Part shown: in pieces, positions 36,300-45,613 of the stretch
Layout of the letters: the number at the start of each line of letters is the position of its first letter
Numbering within the stretch: the stretch's first letter is position 1
Origin: Pseudobacter sp.
GTDB taxonomy: Bacteria > Bacteroidota > Bacteroidia > Chitinophagales > Chitinophagaceae
Assembly: GCA_017849455.1 (NCBI GenBank)
Contig: JAFIGX010000009.1
Location: forward strand, 175,699 to 239,698
Direction: 5' to 3'
DNA: 64,000 bases
Program-made: the position numbers and the translations under genes
Notes under the pieces: generated by a model
Databases searched by the model: none
Seen by the model: the letters and a program-made list of their open reading frames with translations, nothing else
What the model was told of the DNA's origin: nothing

Positions 36300-39200
36300 A
36301 TGAAAATTAGAAGGTGCTTTCCCACGATCGTGTTGATATCTGCCTTACTGGTCCAGGTTGCTTTTGCACAGAAAATTCCCGTCAGGGAAAAGAAGACCGC
36401 TACATCAACTTCCGCTTCCGGTAAAAAATACCCCAGCCTGCTCTGGGAGATCACCGGTAATGGGCTCAAAAAACCATCCTGGCTTTTCGGCACCATGCAC
36501 GTGAGCGATAAACTGGCGTTCCATCTGGGCGATTCTTTTTATGATGCCATCCGGCGGGCCGATGTGGTAGCGCTCGAGACCAACCCGGAGAGCTGGCAGG
36601 ATGATTTCAGCCGCTCGACCATGTTCACCAGGCGTTCCGGCAGAGGCTACCGTTCTATCGGAGGTCAGAATGAATTTCCCATGGACAGGATGATGATCAA
36701 TTTGTTTGCGCTTGATAGTTATGAAGAATTGATCAAAGCCTCCCTTTCCCTGGAACCGTCCATGATCAATGGCATGTTGTACCGGACCTTCGGCAATAAT
36801 ATGGACGATTTTGAAGAAGATACTTTCCTCGACATGTACATTTTCCAGGTTGGAAAAAAACTGGGTAAGCGTATAAGTGGGGTCGAGAATTTCGAGCAGA
36901 GCGAAAAGCTGGTGGCGGAAGCTTACAGGGATATGGCGCGCGACAGGCACAAGAAACGGAAAAGCTACGACTATGGCGGTATGGGCAGTTCGAAAAAACT
37001 GGAAGATGCCTACCGGAAAGGCGATCTCGATCTGTTGGATTCCATCCAGGTGCAAAATACAGTCTCCGATGCCTTCCAGGAAAAATTCCTGTACAGGCGC
37101 AATGAGATACAGGCCGGTTCCATCGATTCCATTATCCGCAAGGCTTCGCTCTTCGTAGGTGTTGGCGCTGCGCATCTGCCCGGTGAAAGAGGTGTGATCG
37201 AGATCCTGCGTAGCAAAGGCTATACCGTTCGTCCGGTGTTGATGGGCGATCGCAACAGTATTCAGAAAGAGGCTATCGACAAGATCCGCGTCGATCATTC
37301 CTTCAATATGCAAACTTCCGACGATGGATTTTACCAGGTGTCCATTCCCGGCAAGAAATTCTACCAGTTCACCAATTGGAGCGGTATGAACGTGGTGCAA
37401 TATGCCGATATGGTGAATGGTGCTTATTATCTCGTGACCCGCATAAGGACTAACAGCAGTAACTGGGGCCATACTACCGGTGATGTGTATAAGAAGATCG
37501 ACAGCTATCTTTATGAGAATATACCGGGGAAGATCATACGAAAAACGGCCATCATGAAAAACGGATACCGTGGCTTCGATATCCTCAACAAAACCCGGCG
37601 TGGCGATTACCAACGCTACCAATTATTCATCACCCCCTTTGAAGTGGTCCTTTTCAAGATCAGCGGGAATGGTGATTTCGTCAGCAGTGGCCAGGAAGCC
37701 AATCGTTTCTTCAATTCGATCCGCTTAAAAGAATACAGCTCCGGTGAATGGCTGGGCTGGCAACCTTCCACGGGAGGATTTTCTGTACAGTTGCCCCATG
37801 CACCAGCGGTAATTCACGATATTAATCATCCTTCCAGGCGATTTGAATATGCTGCTTATGATGCAAAGGACAGTACCAGTTTCCTCATCCTGCAGGCCAA
37901 CCTGCACAATTATATGTATTTGGAGGAAGACAGTTTTGAGCTCAACCTCATGGATGAAAGTTATGCATTCTCCGGTTTCATCGAACAGCCACTCGAAAGA
38001 GGTTATACAACTGTTTCCGGGTATCCCGCACTCAACAGGTTGTATAAGCACAAGGATGGCAGCTTCAGCGCCGTAAAGTTCATCATCCGCGGGCCTGTAT
38101 ATTATGCATTGATCGCCCGGTACAGGAAAGAGAATCCGGGCGTACAGAAATTTTTGAGATCATTCGCCATTATCTCAAATAATTATCCTCTGGCCCGGCA
38201 ACAAACAGATACTTCCATGCATTTCAGCGTACGCAGCCCGGTACCGCTCACCAATGAAAAACCGGGCGAGAGCGAAAGAGCCCGGCTGGAAGAAATGGTC
38301 CGTTCTGCAGCGGAGGAATTGGAGGATGACGGAGGTGATCCCGGTTATGCAAACAGGTTCAGAAGCAGAATTTTTGGTAACGACAGTACCGGCGAAAAGA
38401 TCACTGTAGCGTATAGCCGGTTTTCGGAATATACTTATTGGAAAGACAGTTCACGCTTATGGAAGTATATCATGAGGAAGGAAGACGATGATGAGCCCGG
38501 TACTTTCGTATACTTGCTGGATAAGGAATTCGACGGGCCGAACGGAATGAAATGCAAAGACCTCCGGATCACAGATACAGGCAGCAGCCGGTTGATGCTC
38601 GCCAGGTTATTTTACAAGGACGGACATATCTTCTCCATCTCCACGCTTACGGATACTTTGAGTGCTTCAAGTGGTTTCCTGAAAAGCTTCTTCGAGAGTT
38701 TCAAACCTGCCGATACCTTGCAGGCGATCCCTATGTTCGTCCGGAAATCACAAAAGTTCATGAACGCACTGTTTGGCACAGACAGCCTGCTGGTCGCCAG
38801 GACGGCAAAGAACTCATACGAAGTGGAATTTGATTCTCTCGATGTGCCATTACTGAAGACCGCCATCAGTTCCCTGCATTGGGATATACCCCAGTACCTC
38901 GAGTTGAAAACGAATTTCATCAGAACGCTGGGAACCCTGCATCATCCGTCCATTGTTCCCTGGTTGAAAGACCTGTATTGGAAAGCAGGTGATACGGCCG
39001 AATTGCAGCATCCCGTTCTCAATGCATTGCTGTTACAGCGCAACAAGGAAGGATTCCAGGCTTTCAGGGAATTGATATTGCAGGAACCACCTATCAGTGA
39101 ATCCGTTTCATGGATCAATGAATCCGCATCTCCGTTGTTGAGGACAGCGGGGAAGTCGTCTCTTAGCCATCTGCCAAAACGTTACAGGAAATATGAATAT

Positions 39201-40190
39201 GGCTCCAACCTGCATATCCTGGCCGATACCCTTGCCCTGACAAGGACATTATTTCCTGATCTTTTACAATTGTTGAACCTGGATGATTACCGAACTCCCA
39301 TGCTCTACCTGCTGCGCCAGTTGAAAGACAGCGGTTATCTCAAAGGGACCGACTATGAGAGCTACATGGCAAGGTTCTATCTCGACGGCAAGCAGTTGCT
39401 CAAAAAACAACTGGCCAGGGAAAATAAGGAAAGGATGGAGAAGGCAGGCCGTAAAGACCTGGGTTTCGGTTTTATGGCCGCGGATGAGGAAGATGAGTCG
39501 GACTGCGACGAAGGCAATGACGAACTCATGAACTATGCAGCATTGCTATTGCCTTTCCGTGATGATCATCCGGGCATTCAGAAATTTTTCAGGGACCTGA
39601 TGACATCGGGCGACAGGAAGTTACTGTACGAATGCTCGATCCTCCTGCTGGAGAATAAAAAGCTGGTGCCCGATTCTTTCTTCATCAATTATGCGAGACT
39701 CGACAGGTATCGCGGGAATTTATACCACGACCTCGACCGTCTCGGCCTGATCGGTAAGTTCCCGACTGCCTTCAAAACACAGGAACAAATAGCCAGGAGC
39801 ATAGTGACAGGCGCCACCAGCGGCTATTACAATAAGCCGGACACGCTGGTTTATGTCGATAAACTACCTGTTACCTATAAAAACAAAAAAGGGTTCGTTC
39901 ACTTCTTCAAATACAAGGAAAAGCGCGATGATGAAGAATGGAAGCTCGCTTCAGTGGGCATGCAGCCCGAAGACCAGCAAAAGATCGACCTGGAAGACGA
40001 TGAGTTCACAGAGCATGATGACCGGGAGCTGGAAAACGATCAGCCCATTGAAAAACAAATACAGGAAATGCTGAAAGAGATGATCAACAAGAAAAGGCCC
40101 TCTGCCACTGAATTCTATGATGCAAGATCAGTTGAACGGTACAGGCGGTTGTTGCCGGAAGTAGTGAAAAGCAGGCGGTATAGGGATTAG
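36300..40190 (+). CDS. TraB/GumN-family protein with very long C-terminal extension
   Basis: A 1296-residue exported protein; the start is the ATG at 36300, giving the signal peptide MKIRRCFPTIVLISALLVQV through AFAQ. Residues 44-330 are a TraB/GumN (TIKI-like metalloprotease) domain: SLLWEITGNGLKKPSWLFGT then MHVSD (His67), ALETNPE (Glu93), and the second motif GVGAAHLPGERGVIEIL near residue 290. The remaining 950 residues are unrecognised. They hold beta-rich segments of an adhesion or PsbP-like look (about 480-850) and a helical, HEAT-like part (about 860-1150), with an acidic tail. Typical TraB/GumN proteins have about 300 residues, so this is a strong extension. It may be a periplasmic peptidase. 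Confidence 0.75.
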   Translation: MKIRRCFPTIVLISALLVQVAFAQKIPVREKKTATSTSASGKKYPSLLWEITGNGLKKPSWLFGTMHVSDKLAFHLGDSFYDAIRRADVVALETNPESWQDDFSRSTMFTRRSGRGYRSIGGQNEFPMDRMMINLFALDSYEELIKASLSLEPSMINGMLYRTFGNNMDDFEEDTFLDMYIFQVGKKLGKRISGVENFEQSEKLVAEAYRDMARDRHKKRKSYDYGGMGSSKKLEDAYRKGDLDLLDSIQVQNTVSDAFQEKFLYRRNEIQAGSIDSIIRKASLFVGVGAAHLPGERGVIEILRSKGYTVRPVLMGDRNSIQKEAIDKIRVDHSFNMQTSDDGFYQVSIPGKKFYQFTNWSGMNVVQYADMVNGAYYLVTRIRTNSSNWGHTTGDVYKKIDSYLYENIPGKIIRKTAIMKNGYRGFDILNKTRRGDYQRYQLFITPFEVVLFKISGNGDFVSSGQEANRFFNSIRLKEYSSGEWLGWQPSTGGFSVQLPHAPAVIHDINHPSRRFEYAAYDAKDSTSFLILQANLHNYMYLEEDSFELNLMDESYAFSGFIEQPLERGYTTVSGYPALNRLYKHKDGSFSAVKFIIRGPVYYALIARYRKENPGVQKFLRSFAIISNNYPLARQQTDTSMHFSVRSPVPLTNEKPGESERARLEEMVRSAAEELEDDGGDPGYANRFRSRIFGNDSTGEKITVAYSRFSEYTYWKDSSRLWKYIMRKEDDDEPGTFVYLLDKEFDGPNGMKCKDLRITDTGSSRLMLARLFYKDGHIFSISTLTDTLSASSGFLKSFFESFKPADTLQAIPMFVRKSQKFMNALFGTDSLLVARTAKNSYEVEFDSLDVPLLKTAISSLHWDIPQYLELKTNFIRTLGTLHHPSIVPWLKDLYWKAGDTAELQHPVLNALLLQRNKEGFQAFRELILQEPPISESVSWINESASPLLRTAGKSSLSHLPKRYRKYEYGSNLHILADTLALTRTLFPDLLQLLNLDDYRTPMLYLLRQLKDSGYLKGTDYESYMARFYLDGKQLLKKQLARENKERMEKAGRKDLGFGFMAADEEDESDCDEGNDELMNYAALLLPFRDDHPGIQKFFRDLMTSGDRKLLYECSILLLENKKLVPDSFFINYARLDRYRGNLYHDLDRLGLIGKFPTAFKTQEQIARSIVTGATSGYYNKPDTLVYVDKLPVTYKNKKGFVHFFKYKEKRDDEEWKLASVGMQPEDQQKIDLEDDEFTEHDDRELENDQPIEKQIQEMLKEMINKKRPSATEFYDARSVERYRRLLPEVVKSRRYRD

Positions 40191-40197
40191 CCGGTCT

Positions 40198-41931
40198 TCA
40201 ACCTTTGGGTATTGCCGCTATCAACTGCTGCGTATATGCTTTGGCGGGATGAAAATAAACCTGTTCGGCATCCCCGATCTCTTCGATCATTCCTTTATTC
40301 ATGACCATGATGCGGTCACTGATATAACGCACCACTGAAAGGTCGTGCGAGATGAAAATGATGGTAAAGCCGAATTCTTTCTTCAGGTCATTGAGCAGGT
40401 TCAACACCTGTGCCTGTACGCTCACATCGAGCGCCGATACGGATTCATCACATACTATAAAAGAAGGATGCAGGGCAAGCGCCCTGGCGATCACGATCCG
40501 CTGGCGCTGTCCGCCTGAGAACTCATGCGGGTAACGGTTGAAATGCTCCGCTTTCAGGTCCACTTTTTCCAGCAGCTCCACAACTTTGTCCTTTCGTTGT
40601 TGCCGGCCTTCGATCAGCCCATGCACTTTCAATGGTTCGGCAATAGCATTGCCGATGGTGAGCCTGGGATTGAGGGAAGAGTAGGGATCCTGGAAAACGA
40701 TCTGGATATCCTTGCGCATTTGTTTGAGATCATCACGTTTGCGTGCAGTAAGATCGATGCCTTCGTACCAGATCTTTCCTGAAGTAGGCTCGATAAGCCG
40801 GAGCAGTGTTCTGCCCAGCGTGGTCTTGCCACAGCCCGATTCGCCTACCAGTCCCAATGTTTCTCCTTTATAAACTTCGAAGCTCAGGTCGTTCACTGCT
40901 TTCACGTGATCGAGCGGCTTGCCGAGAAAATTTCTTTTGGAAGGAAAATGAACACTGAGGTGCCGGACTTTGATCAAAGTTGGCAGTTGACAGTTTTCAG
41001 TTTGCAGTTGCGCTGCTTCGGAGGCAGGACGCGAATTGCTAACTGCCAACTGCATACTGCCCATTGCCAACTCTCCCCGTCCTTCCAGGAAATCGCTCAC
41101 CACCGGCAATCTTTTTCCTTTCGGATGCAGTACAGGCCGGCAGGCGAGCAAACCTTTGGTATAGGGATGCTGTGGATTATTGAAGAGTTCGTGGATAGCG
41201 CCCTGTTCAACGATCGATCCCTTGTACATCACTATGGCCCTGTCGGCCACTTCCGCTACCACGCCCAGGTCGTGGGTGATGAATACTACGCCCATCTGTT
41301 CTGTTTGCTGAAGGGAGCGGATCAGTTGAAGGATTGTTTTTTGTACGGTCACATCGAGGGCAGTAGTAGGTTCGTCGCAGATCAGCAGGGCGGGATGGCA
41401 GCTCATCGCCATCGCGATCATCACCCTTTGTTTTTGTCCGCCGCTGAGTTGGTGCGGATACCGGTGGAATAACCGGGCCGGATCAGGCAGCTTCACCATT
41501 TCGAATAGCTCGATGGTCTTTTGCCTGGCTTCGGCTTTCGGCAATCGCTGGTGTTGCCGGATGGCTTCCATCACCTGGTCGCCGCAGGTAAAGACGGGAT
41601 TGAGGGAGGTCATCGGTTCCTGGAAGATCATGGCCACTTCATTCCCACGGATATTGCGCAGTTCCTCCGGCGTTTGCGTAAGCAGGTCGACGGTTTTATT
41701 TCCATCAACCGAAAAAAGTATGCTGCCACTGGTGTACCTGGCAGGAGGTGAAGGGAGGAGCTGGAGGATCGACAGGGAGGTGACCGACTTGCCAGATCCG
41801 GATTCCCCCACAATTGCCACGATCTCACCACGGTGAACAGTAAACGAAATTTCTTTAACGGCCGTAGTGGCGCCAATGCCGGTAATGAAGTCTACCTGCA
41901 GGTTTTCGATCTGTAACAGTGGACTTGCCAT
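40198..41931 (-). CDS. ABC transporter ATP-binding protein, fused two-domain oligopeptide type
   Basis: A 577-residue fusion of two ABC ATPase domains of the DppD/DppF (OppD/OppF, YejF) type. Domain 1 has GESGSGKS, the signature LSGGQKQR and CDEPTTALD. Domain 2 has GESGCGKT, FSGGQRQR and CDESVSALD, with the usual C-terminal peptide-transporter extension. Residues 287-318, between the domains, are encoded by repeat A3: the peptides MQLAVSNS and ENCQLPT are its translated arms. No permease or binding-protein gene is near, so the partner subunits lie elsewhere. It is co-transcribed with the AMP nucleosidase gene (6-base gap). Confidence 0.92.
   Translation of the reverse strand: MASPLLQIENLQVDFITGIGATTAVKEISFTVHRGEIVAIVGESGSGKSVTSLSILQLLPSPPARYTSGSILFSVDGNKTVDLLTQTPEELRNIRGNEVAMIFQEPMTSLNPVFTCGDQVMEAIRQHQRLPKAEARQKTIELFEMVKLPDPARLFHRYPHQLSGGQKQRVMIAMAMSCHPALLICDEPTTALDVTVQKTILQLIRSLQQTEQMGVVFITHDLGVVAEVADRAIVMYKGSIVEQGAIHELFNNPQHPYTKGLLACRPVLHPKGKRLPVVSDFLEGRGELAMGSMQLAVSNSRPASEAAQLQTENCQLPTLIKVRHLSVHFPSKRNFLGKPLDHVKAVNDLSFEVYKGETLGLVGESGCGKTTLGRTLLRLIEPTSGKIWYEGIDLTARKRDDLKQMRKDIQIVFQDPYSSLNPRLTIGNAIAEPLKVHGLIEGRQQRKDKVVELLEKVDLKAEHFNRYPHEFSGGQRQRIVIARALALHPSFIVCDESVSALDVSVQAQVLNLLNDLKKEFGFTIIFISHDLSVVRYISDRIMVMNKGMIEEIGDAEQVYFHPAKAYTQQLIAAIPKG
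40979..41071. repeat. Family A heptamer inverted element, copy A3 (in frame inside the ABC ATPase gene)
   Basis: Left arm: GTTGGCA, GTTGACA, GTTTTCA, GTTTGCA, GTTGCGC (40979-41013). Right arm: TGCTAAC, TGCCAAC, TGCATAC, TGCCCAT, TGCCAAC (41037-41071). Its 93 bases are 31 codons and keep the gene's frame, adding a peptide in the interdomain linker. Confidence 0.88.
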
Positions 41932-41937
41932 GCAGGG

Positions 41938-42708
41938 TCAGAATTTCAGGTGGCGGACGGTGAGACCGTCATTGATCAATTGCTTGAGGGAATCGATGCC
42001 GATCCTGATATGTCTTTCCACGAAGCTGGAAGTAACTTTTTTATCGCTCTCCTCTGTTTTTACGCCTTCCGGTACCATCGGTGAATCACTCACCAACAGG
42101 AGGGCGCCGGTAGGGATCTTGTTGTAAAATCCCACGGAAAAGATCGTGGCCGTTTCCATGTCGATGGCATAGCTGCGAATGCGTTGAAGGTATTCCTTGA
42201 ACGTTTCGTCGTGTTCCCATACCCGCCGGTTAGTGGTATAGACGGTGCCTGTCCAGTAATCGACGCCATAATCGCGGATCGTTGTAGAAACTGCCTTTTG
42301 TAGCGCAAATGCGGGCAGGGCAGGCACTTCGGGCGGGAAATAATCATTGGAAGTTCCTTCTCCACGGATGGCGGCAATGGGCAGGATGAGATCGCCGATA
42401 TTGTTGCGTTTTTTCAGTCCGCCGCATTTGCCCAGGAACAGAACGGCACTGGGCTCGATGGCAGTGAGAAGGTCCATAATGGTAGCGGCCCCTGGACTGC
42501 CCATGCCGAAGTTGATGATCGTGATATGATCGGCGGTGGCGCATTGCATGGGCCGGTCTTCACCTATCACGGGAACGCCATTCCATTCTGCGAACATCTT
42601 TACATAATTGCTGAAATTAGTGAGCAAGATATACTTGCCGAAATTTTCTAATTTTTCTCCTGTGTACCGGGGTAACCAGTTTTGTACGATTTCTTCTTTG
42701 GTCTTCAT
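41938..42708 (-). CDS. AMP nucleosidase / nucleoside phosphorylase family
   Basis: A 256-residue enzyme of the PNP_UDP_1 superfamily. The short form, common in Bacteroidetes, is annotated as AMP nucleosidase and hydrolyses AMP to adenine and ribose 5-phosphate. Visible motifs are IINFGMGSPGAATIMDLL, VLFLGKCGGLKK and SYAIDMETATIF (the ribose-binding Met-Glu pair), with VSDSPMVPEG near the purine site. The N-terminal regulatory domain of E. coli Amn is absent, so a related nucleoside phosphorylase activity cannot be excluded. It is the first gene of a unit with the ABC ATPase. Confidence 0.82.
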   Translation of the reverse strand: MKTKEEIVQNWLPRYTGEKLENFGKYILLTNFSNYVKMFAEWNGVPVIGEDRPMQCATADHITIINFGMGSPGAATIMDLLTAIEPSAVLFLGKCGGLKKRNNIGDLILPIAAIRGEGTSNDYFPPEVPALPAFALQKAVSTTIRDYGVDYWTGTVYTTNRRVWEHDETFKEYLQRIRSYAIDMETATIFSVGFYNKIPTGALLLVSDSPMVPEGVKTEESDKKVTSSFVERHIRIGIDSLKQLINDGLTVRHLKF

Positions 42709-42724
42709 AACCCTAAATTTCGTT

Positions 42725-42732
42725 TATTTTTG
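42725..42732 (+). promoter_or_regulatory. Bacteroidetes -7 box directly before the HsdR-N-like gene
   Basis: TATTTTTG matches TAnnTTTG and ends 4 bases before the ATG at 42737, so a leaderless transcript is likely. The start codon also lies in the loop of the hairpin TGCGAA-ATGC-TTCGCA (42731-42746). Confidence 0.5.
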
Positions 42733-42736
42733 CGAA

Positions 42737-43177
42737 ATGCTTCGCATAGACTATCCAGATCACCCTTTCCGCCTGAAAAAAGAGAATGAAAAAGAATTCA
42801 TTTTCGATAGTTTCCGGAAATTGTGGGTCCGTCTTACACCGGAAGAATGGGTGCGACAGAATTTTCTACAATACCTATTGCAGGTAAAGAATTATCCGGC
42901 ATCGCTGATGGCAGTGGAAAAGGAATTGCGATTGGGCGAATTGAAAAAGCGCTTCGATATCCTCGTTTACGATGCCGGCCACCAGCCCTGGCTGATGGTG
43001 GAATGCAAAGCTACGGAAGTAAACATCGACCAGTCAGTGCTGGAGCAGGTATTGCGTTATAATATTGCCATACCTGTGAAATACCTGGTGATCACCAATG
43101 GTCATTATTGCGCCGGTTTTATCAAAGAGAACGGGCAACTGCGATCCATCGACTTCCTCCCCTCATTTGAAAATTAA
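42737..43177 (+). CDS. HsdR N-terminal-like small nuclease-fold protein (HSDR_N_2)
   Basis: A 146-residue protein with a PD-(D/E)xK restriction-endonuclease-like fold. The catalytic signature is RFDILVYDAGHQPWLMVECKA, that is Asp, then E-x-K after about 14 residues. It matches the family of stand-alone HsdR N-terminal domains widely present in Bacteroidetes, usually without hsdM or hsdS. None of those genes is near here, so classical type I restriction is unlikely. The role is unknown, possibly DNA repair or processing. The start at 42737 is chosen because a promoter box lies just upstream; the frame is open further 5'. Confidence 0.82.
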   Translation: MLRIDYPDHPFRLKKENEKEFIFDSFRKLWVRLTPEEWVRQNFLQYLLQVKNYPASLMAVEKELRLGELKKRFDILVYDAGHQPWLMVECKATEVNIDQSVLEQVLRYNIAIPVKYLVITNGHYCAGFIKENGQLRSIDFLPSFEN

Positions 43178-43233
43178 ATCCCCCGATCAATATTTTTTTT
43201 TGTTTCTTTAGATAAACCCAACGACTGCTTTTC

Positions 43234-45603
43234 ATGGACCAGCTCTTCGAAAAAATAGAAGCATTGACCAGCCGCCTTCAAGAGCTGGCCAGGCAACAGT
43301 CCCAGCATCAAAAACAGATGATCGAATTGATGGATGAACTGGCTGCACTGAAGCAACAGGTTGCGGGGAAAGCTATTCAACCCACACAAACAACAGCACA
43401 GGAAAAAACAGTACCGGTAAAGGAAGCGGTCGTCGCTACGTCGCCGGTCATACAACAGCCGGGGATACCCGACAGGAAGCATATAGTTCCAAAGAGTGAA
43501 GCGAAAAGCCCTGCCAAACAATTCTCATTTGAAGAATTTATCGGGAAGAACCTGGCGAGCAAGGTAGGCATCCTGGTCACCATCGTTGGTATATTTATCG
43601 GGGCGCGGTATGCGCTGGAACATCAGTTGGTAAGCCCTGCCGTGAGAGTGATAACTGGCTATATCAGTGGCCTCCTCCTGGCTGGGCTGGCCATCCGCCT
43701 CAAAAATAAATATGAAAACTACAGTGCCGTACTGATGGGAGGCGGCCTATCGGTGCTTTACTTCATTACGTATATTGCTTATGGTTATTACAACATGCTC
43801 CCGCAGATCATGGCATTCCTGCTGATGTTTGTATTTACCGCAGCGATCGTGTATGCTGCTTTACTGTACAACAAGGTGATCATTGCGCATCTGGCACAGG
43901 TAGGTGCTTATGCCATTCCATTCATGTTAAGCGATAATTCCGGGCGTTACTCCGTATTGTTCACCTATATCGCCATTATCAATGCAGGCATCCTGGTGCT
44001 CTCTTTTTGGAAATACTGGAAATCCCTGTTGTATGTAGCTTTCTTCTCTACCTGGACCATCTTTCTTGTCTGGTATATCATGGAGTATTCCTTCGAAAGT
44101 CATATTAACCTTGCATGGACTTTCTCGATCATCTATTTCATTCTATTTTATGCAGCAGTGCTGGCCTATAAGATGGTGAAGAAAGAACAATACAATGCCT
44201 GGGATGTGGTATTACTGATGTGGAACTCATTTGTATTTTATGGAACGGGCATGATCCTGCTTGCCGCTAATAAGGCCACAGCCGGATGGCAGGGCGTGTT
44301 CACTATCGCGAATGCTGCGGTTCATTATGGAGTGAGCCAGTTGATCAGTCAACTGAAACTGGCCGATCGCCGCTTGTATTACCTGGTCTTTGGGCTGGCG
44401 CTCATTTTTTTCACCATCTCTTTTCCAGTCCAGTTCGATGGCAATTGGGTAACGATGTTTTGGACACTGGAGGCAGTACTGGTATTCACGATAGGGCGTA
44501 GGAGAGGAGCATCTGCTTATGAAAAATTGGGAGCAGGATTGATCCTACTGGGTTTCTTCAGCCTGCTGCACGACTGGTCACATCATCTTCCCGCGTTTAC
44601 GGGACCAAACAACCAGCACCTGCGGCCATTCCTGAACATCACTTTCTTCACTGGTATTTTAGTATTGCTGGCATACGCCTATATTATATGGCTTGACCGG
44701 AATAAAAAATATCCCACCCCAACAAGAGGTTGGGCAACAGTATATGCTTTATTCTATGACTATGCCGTGCCCGTATTGTGCCTCGCATCGGCTTACTTTG
44801 CATTTCTACTTGAAGTACAGGGCTATTTCATAAAGGTGTCGCACCAGTTTCATGGCGCCGATGGAAGCTTCGGCCCCTGGGGCAGTGAAGTGAGCTTATT
44901 CAATATCGTGACGCTTCTGCTGTATTCCATGGTATTCACTGCGTTGGTCATTTTCATCAACCAGCAATGGGTAAGGAATAAATCACTGGCAATGGCAAGC
45001 CTGGCAGCTATTGCCCTGTTGGTGGTGATCTTGTTGATCAGCGGGCTACCGCTCATGAATGAAATGGCGGCCCATTATTTCGAAAAAGACGGAGCTGGTT
45101 TGTATTTCGGGAAGATGAACCTCCTGGTCCGTTACCTGGCAATGGGTGTAGTAGCACTGCTGGTGCTGTTGGGATGCAGGATAGTAAAGGATTTCATTGT
45201 CGACGATCTGCTGAAAAAAGCCTGGTGGCTGATGGTATATACGATCATCGTGAGCTTCACCAGTTTTGAATACCTGCACTGGATGCGTGTTTCCGGCGCC
45301 GGCAACCAGTATAAATTGGGATTGAGCATTCTCTGGGGGTTGTTTGCATTGGGTTTTATCGTATATGGTATCTGGAAAAAACTACGGTATGTGCGATTGG
45401 GGGCCATCGTATTGCTCGTCATTACGCTCATTAAACTATTCGTTTATGATCTGGCCGAAGCAGGTACCGTTACAAAAACCGTTTCATTCATTTCCCTGGG
45501 AGCTATCCTGTTGTTGGTCTCTTATCTTTATAACAGGTACAAAGACATTCTCTTCGGCCCGGATGAAGGGCCGGTGAGCAATAAAAGCAATGAAAGTGTT
45601 TGA
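43234..45603 (+). CDS. DUF2339 polytopic membrane protein
   Basis: A 789-residue inner-membrane protein. Residues 1-50 form a coiled coil (Gln/Leu/Glu-rich, LTSRLQELARQQSQHQKQM). A Pro/Thr/Val-rich linker follows, and from about residue 105 there are more than twenty hydrophobic helices. The stretch FIGKNLASKVGILVTIVGIF is the characteristic start of the DUF2339 domain. The family is widespread and its function unknown; a link to envelope glycan export or cell-wall assembly has only been guessed. It has no clear partner in this neighbourhood. Confidence 0.88.
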   Translation: MDQLFEKIEALTSRLQELARQQSQHQKQMIELMDELAALKQQVAGKAIQPTQTTAQEKTVPVKEAVVATSPVIQQPGIPDRKHIVPKSEAKSPAKQFSFEEFIGKNLASKVGILVTIVGIFIGARYALEHQLVSPAVRVITGYISGLLLAGLAIRLKNKYENYSAVLMGGGLSVLYFITYIAYGYYNMLPQIMAFLLMFVFTAAIVYAALLYNKVIIAHLAQVGAYAIPFMLSDNSGRYSVLFTYIAIINAGILVLSFWKYWKSLLYVAFFSTWTIFLVWYIMEYSFESHINLAWTFSIIYFILFYAAVLAYKMVKKEQYNAWDVVLLMWNSFVFYGTGMILLAANKATAGWQGVFTIANAAVHYGVSQLISQLKLADRRLYYLVFGLALIFFTISFPVQFDGNWVTMFWTLEAVLVFTIGRRRGASAYEKLGAGLILLGFFSLLHDWSHHLPAFTGPNNQHLRPFLNITFFTGILVLLAYAYIIWLDRNKKYPTPTRGWATVYALFYDYAVPVLCLASAYFAFLLEVQGYFIKVSHQFHGADGSFGPWGSEVSLFNIVTLLLYSMVFTALVIFINQQWVRNKSLAMASLAAIALLVVILLISGLPLMNEMAAHYFEKDGAGLYFGKMNLLVRYLAMGVVALLVLLGCRIVKDFIVDDLLKKAWWLMVYTIIVSFTSFEYLHWMRVSGAGNQYKLGLSILWGLFALGFIVYGIWKKLRYVRLGAIVLLVITLIKLFVYDLAEAGTVTKTVSFISLGAILLLVSYLYNRYKDILFGPDEGPVSNKSNESV

Positions 45604-45613
45604 GAGCTTGATG

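Noticed and set aside
36405..37622. A 405-codon minus-strand frame antisense to the TraB/GumN gene
   Set aside because: Same phase effect as above; the plus-strand protein has clear signal peptide and family motifs, this one has none.
42737..43177. A type I restriction system
   Set aside because: Only a small HsdR-N-like domain is present; no hsdM, hsdS or helicase domain is near.
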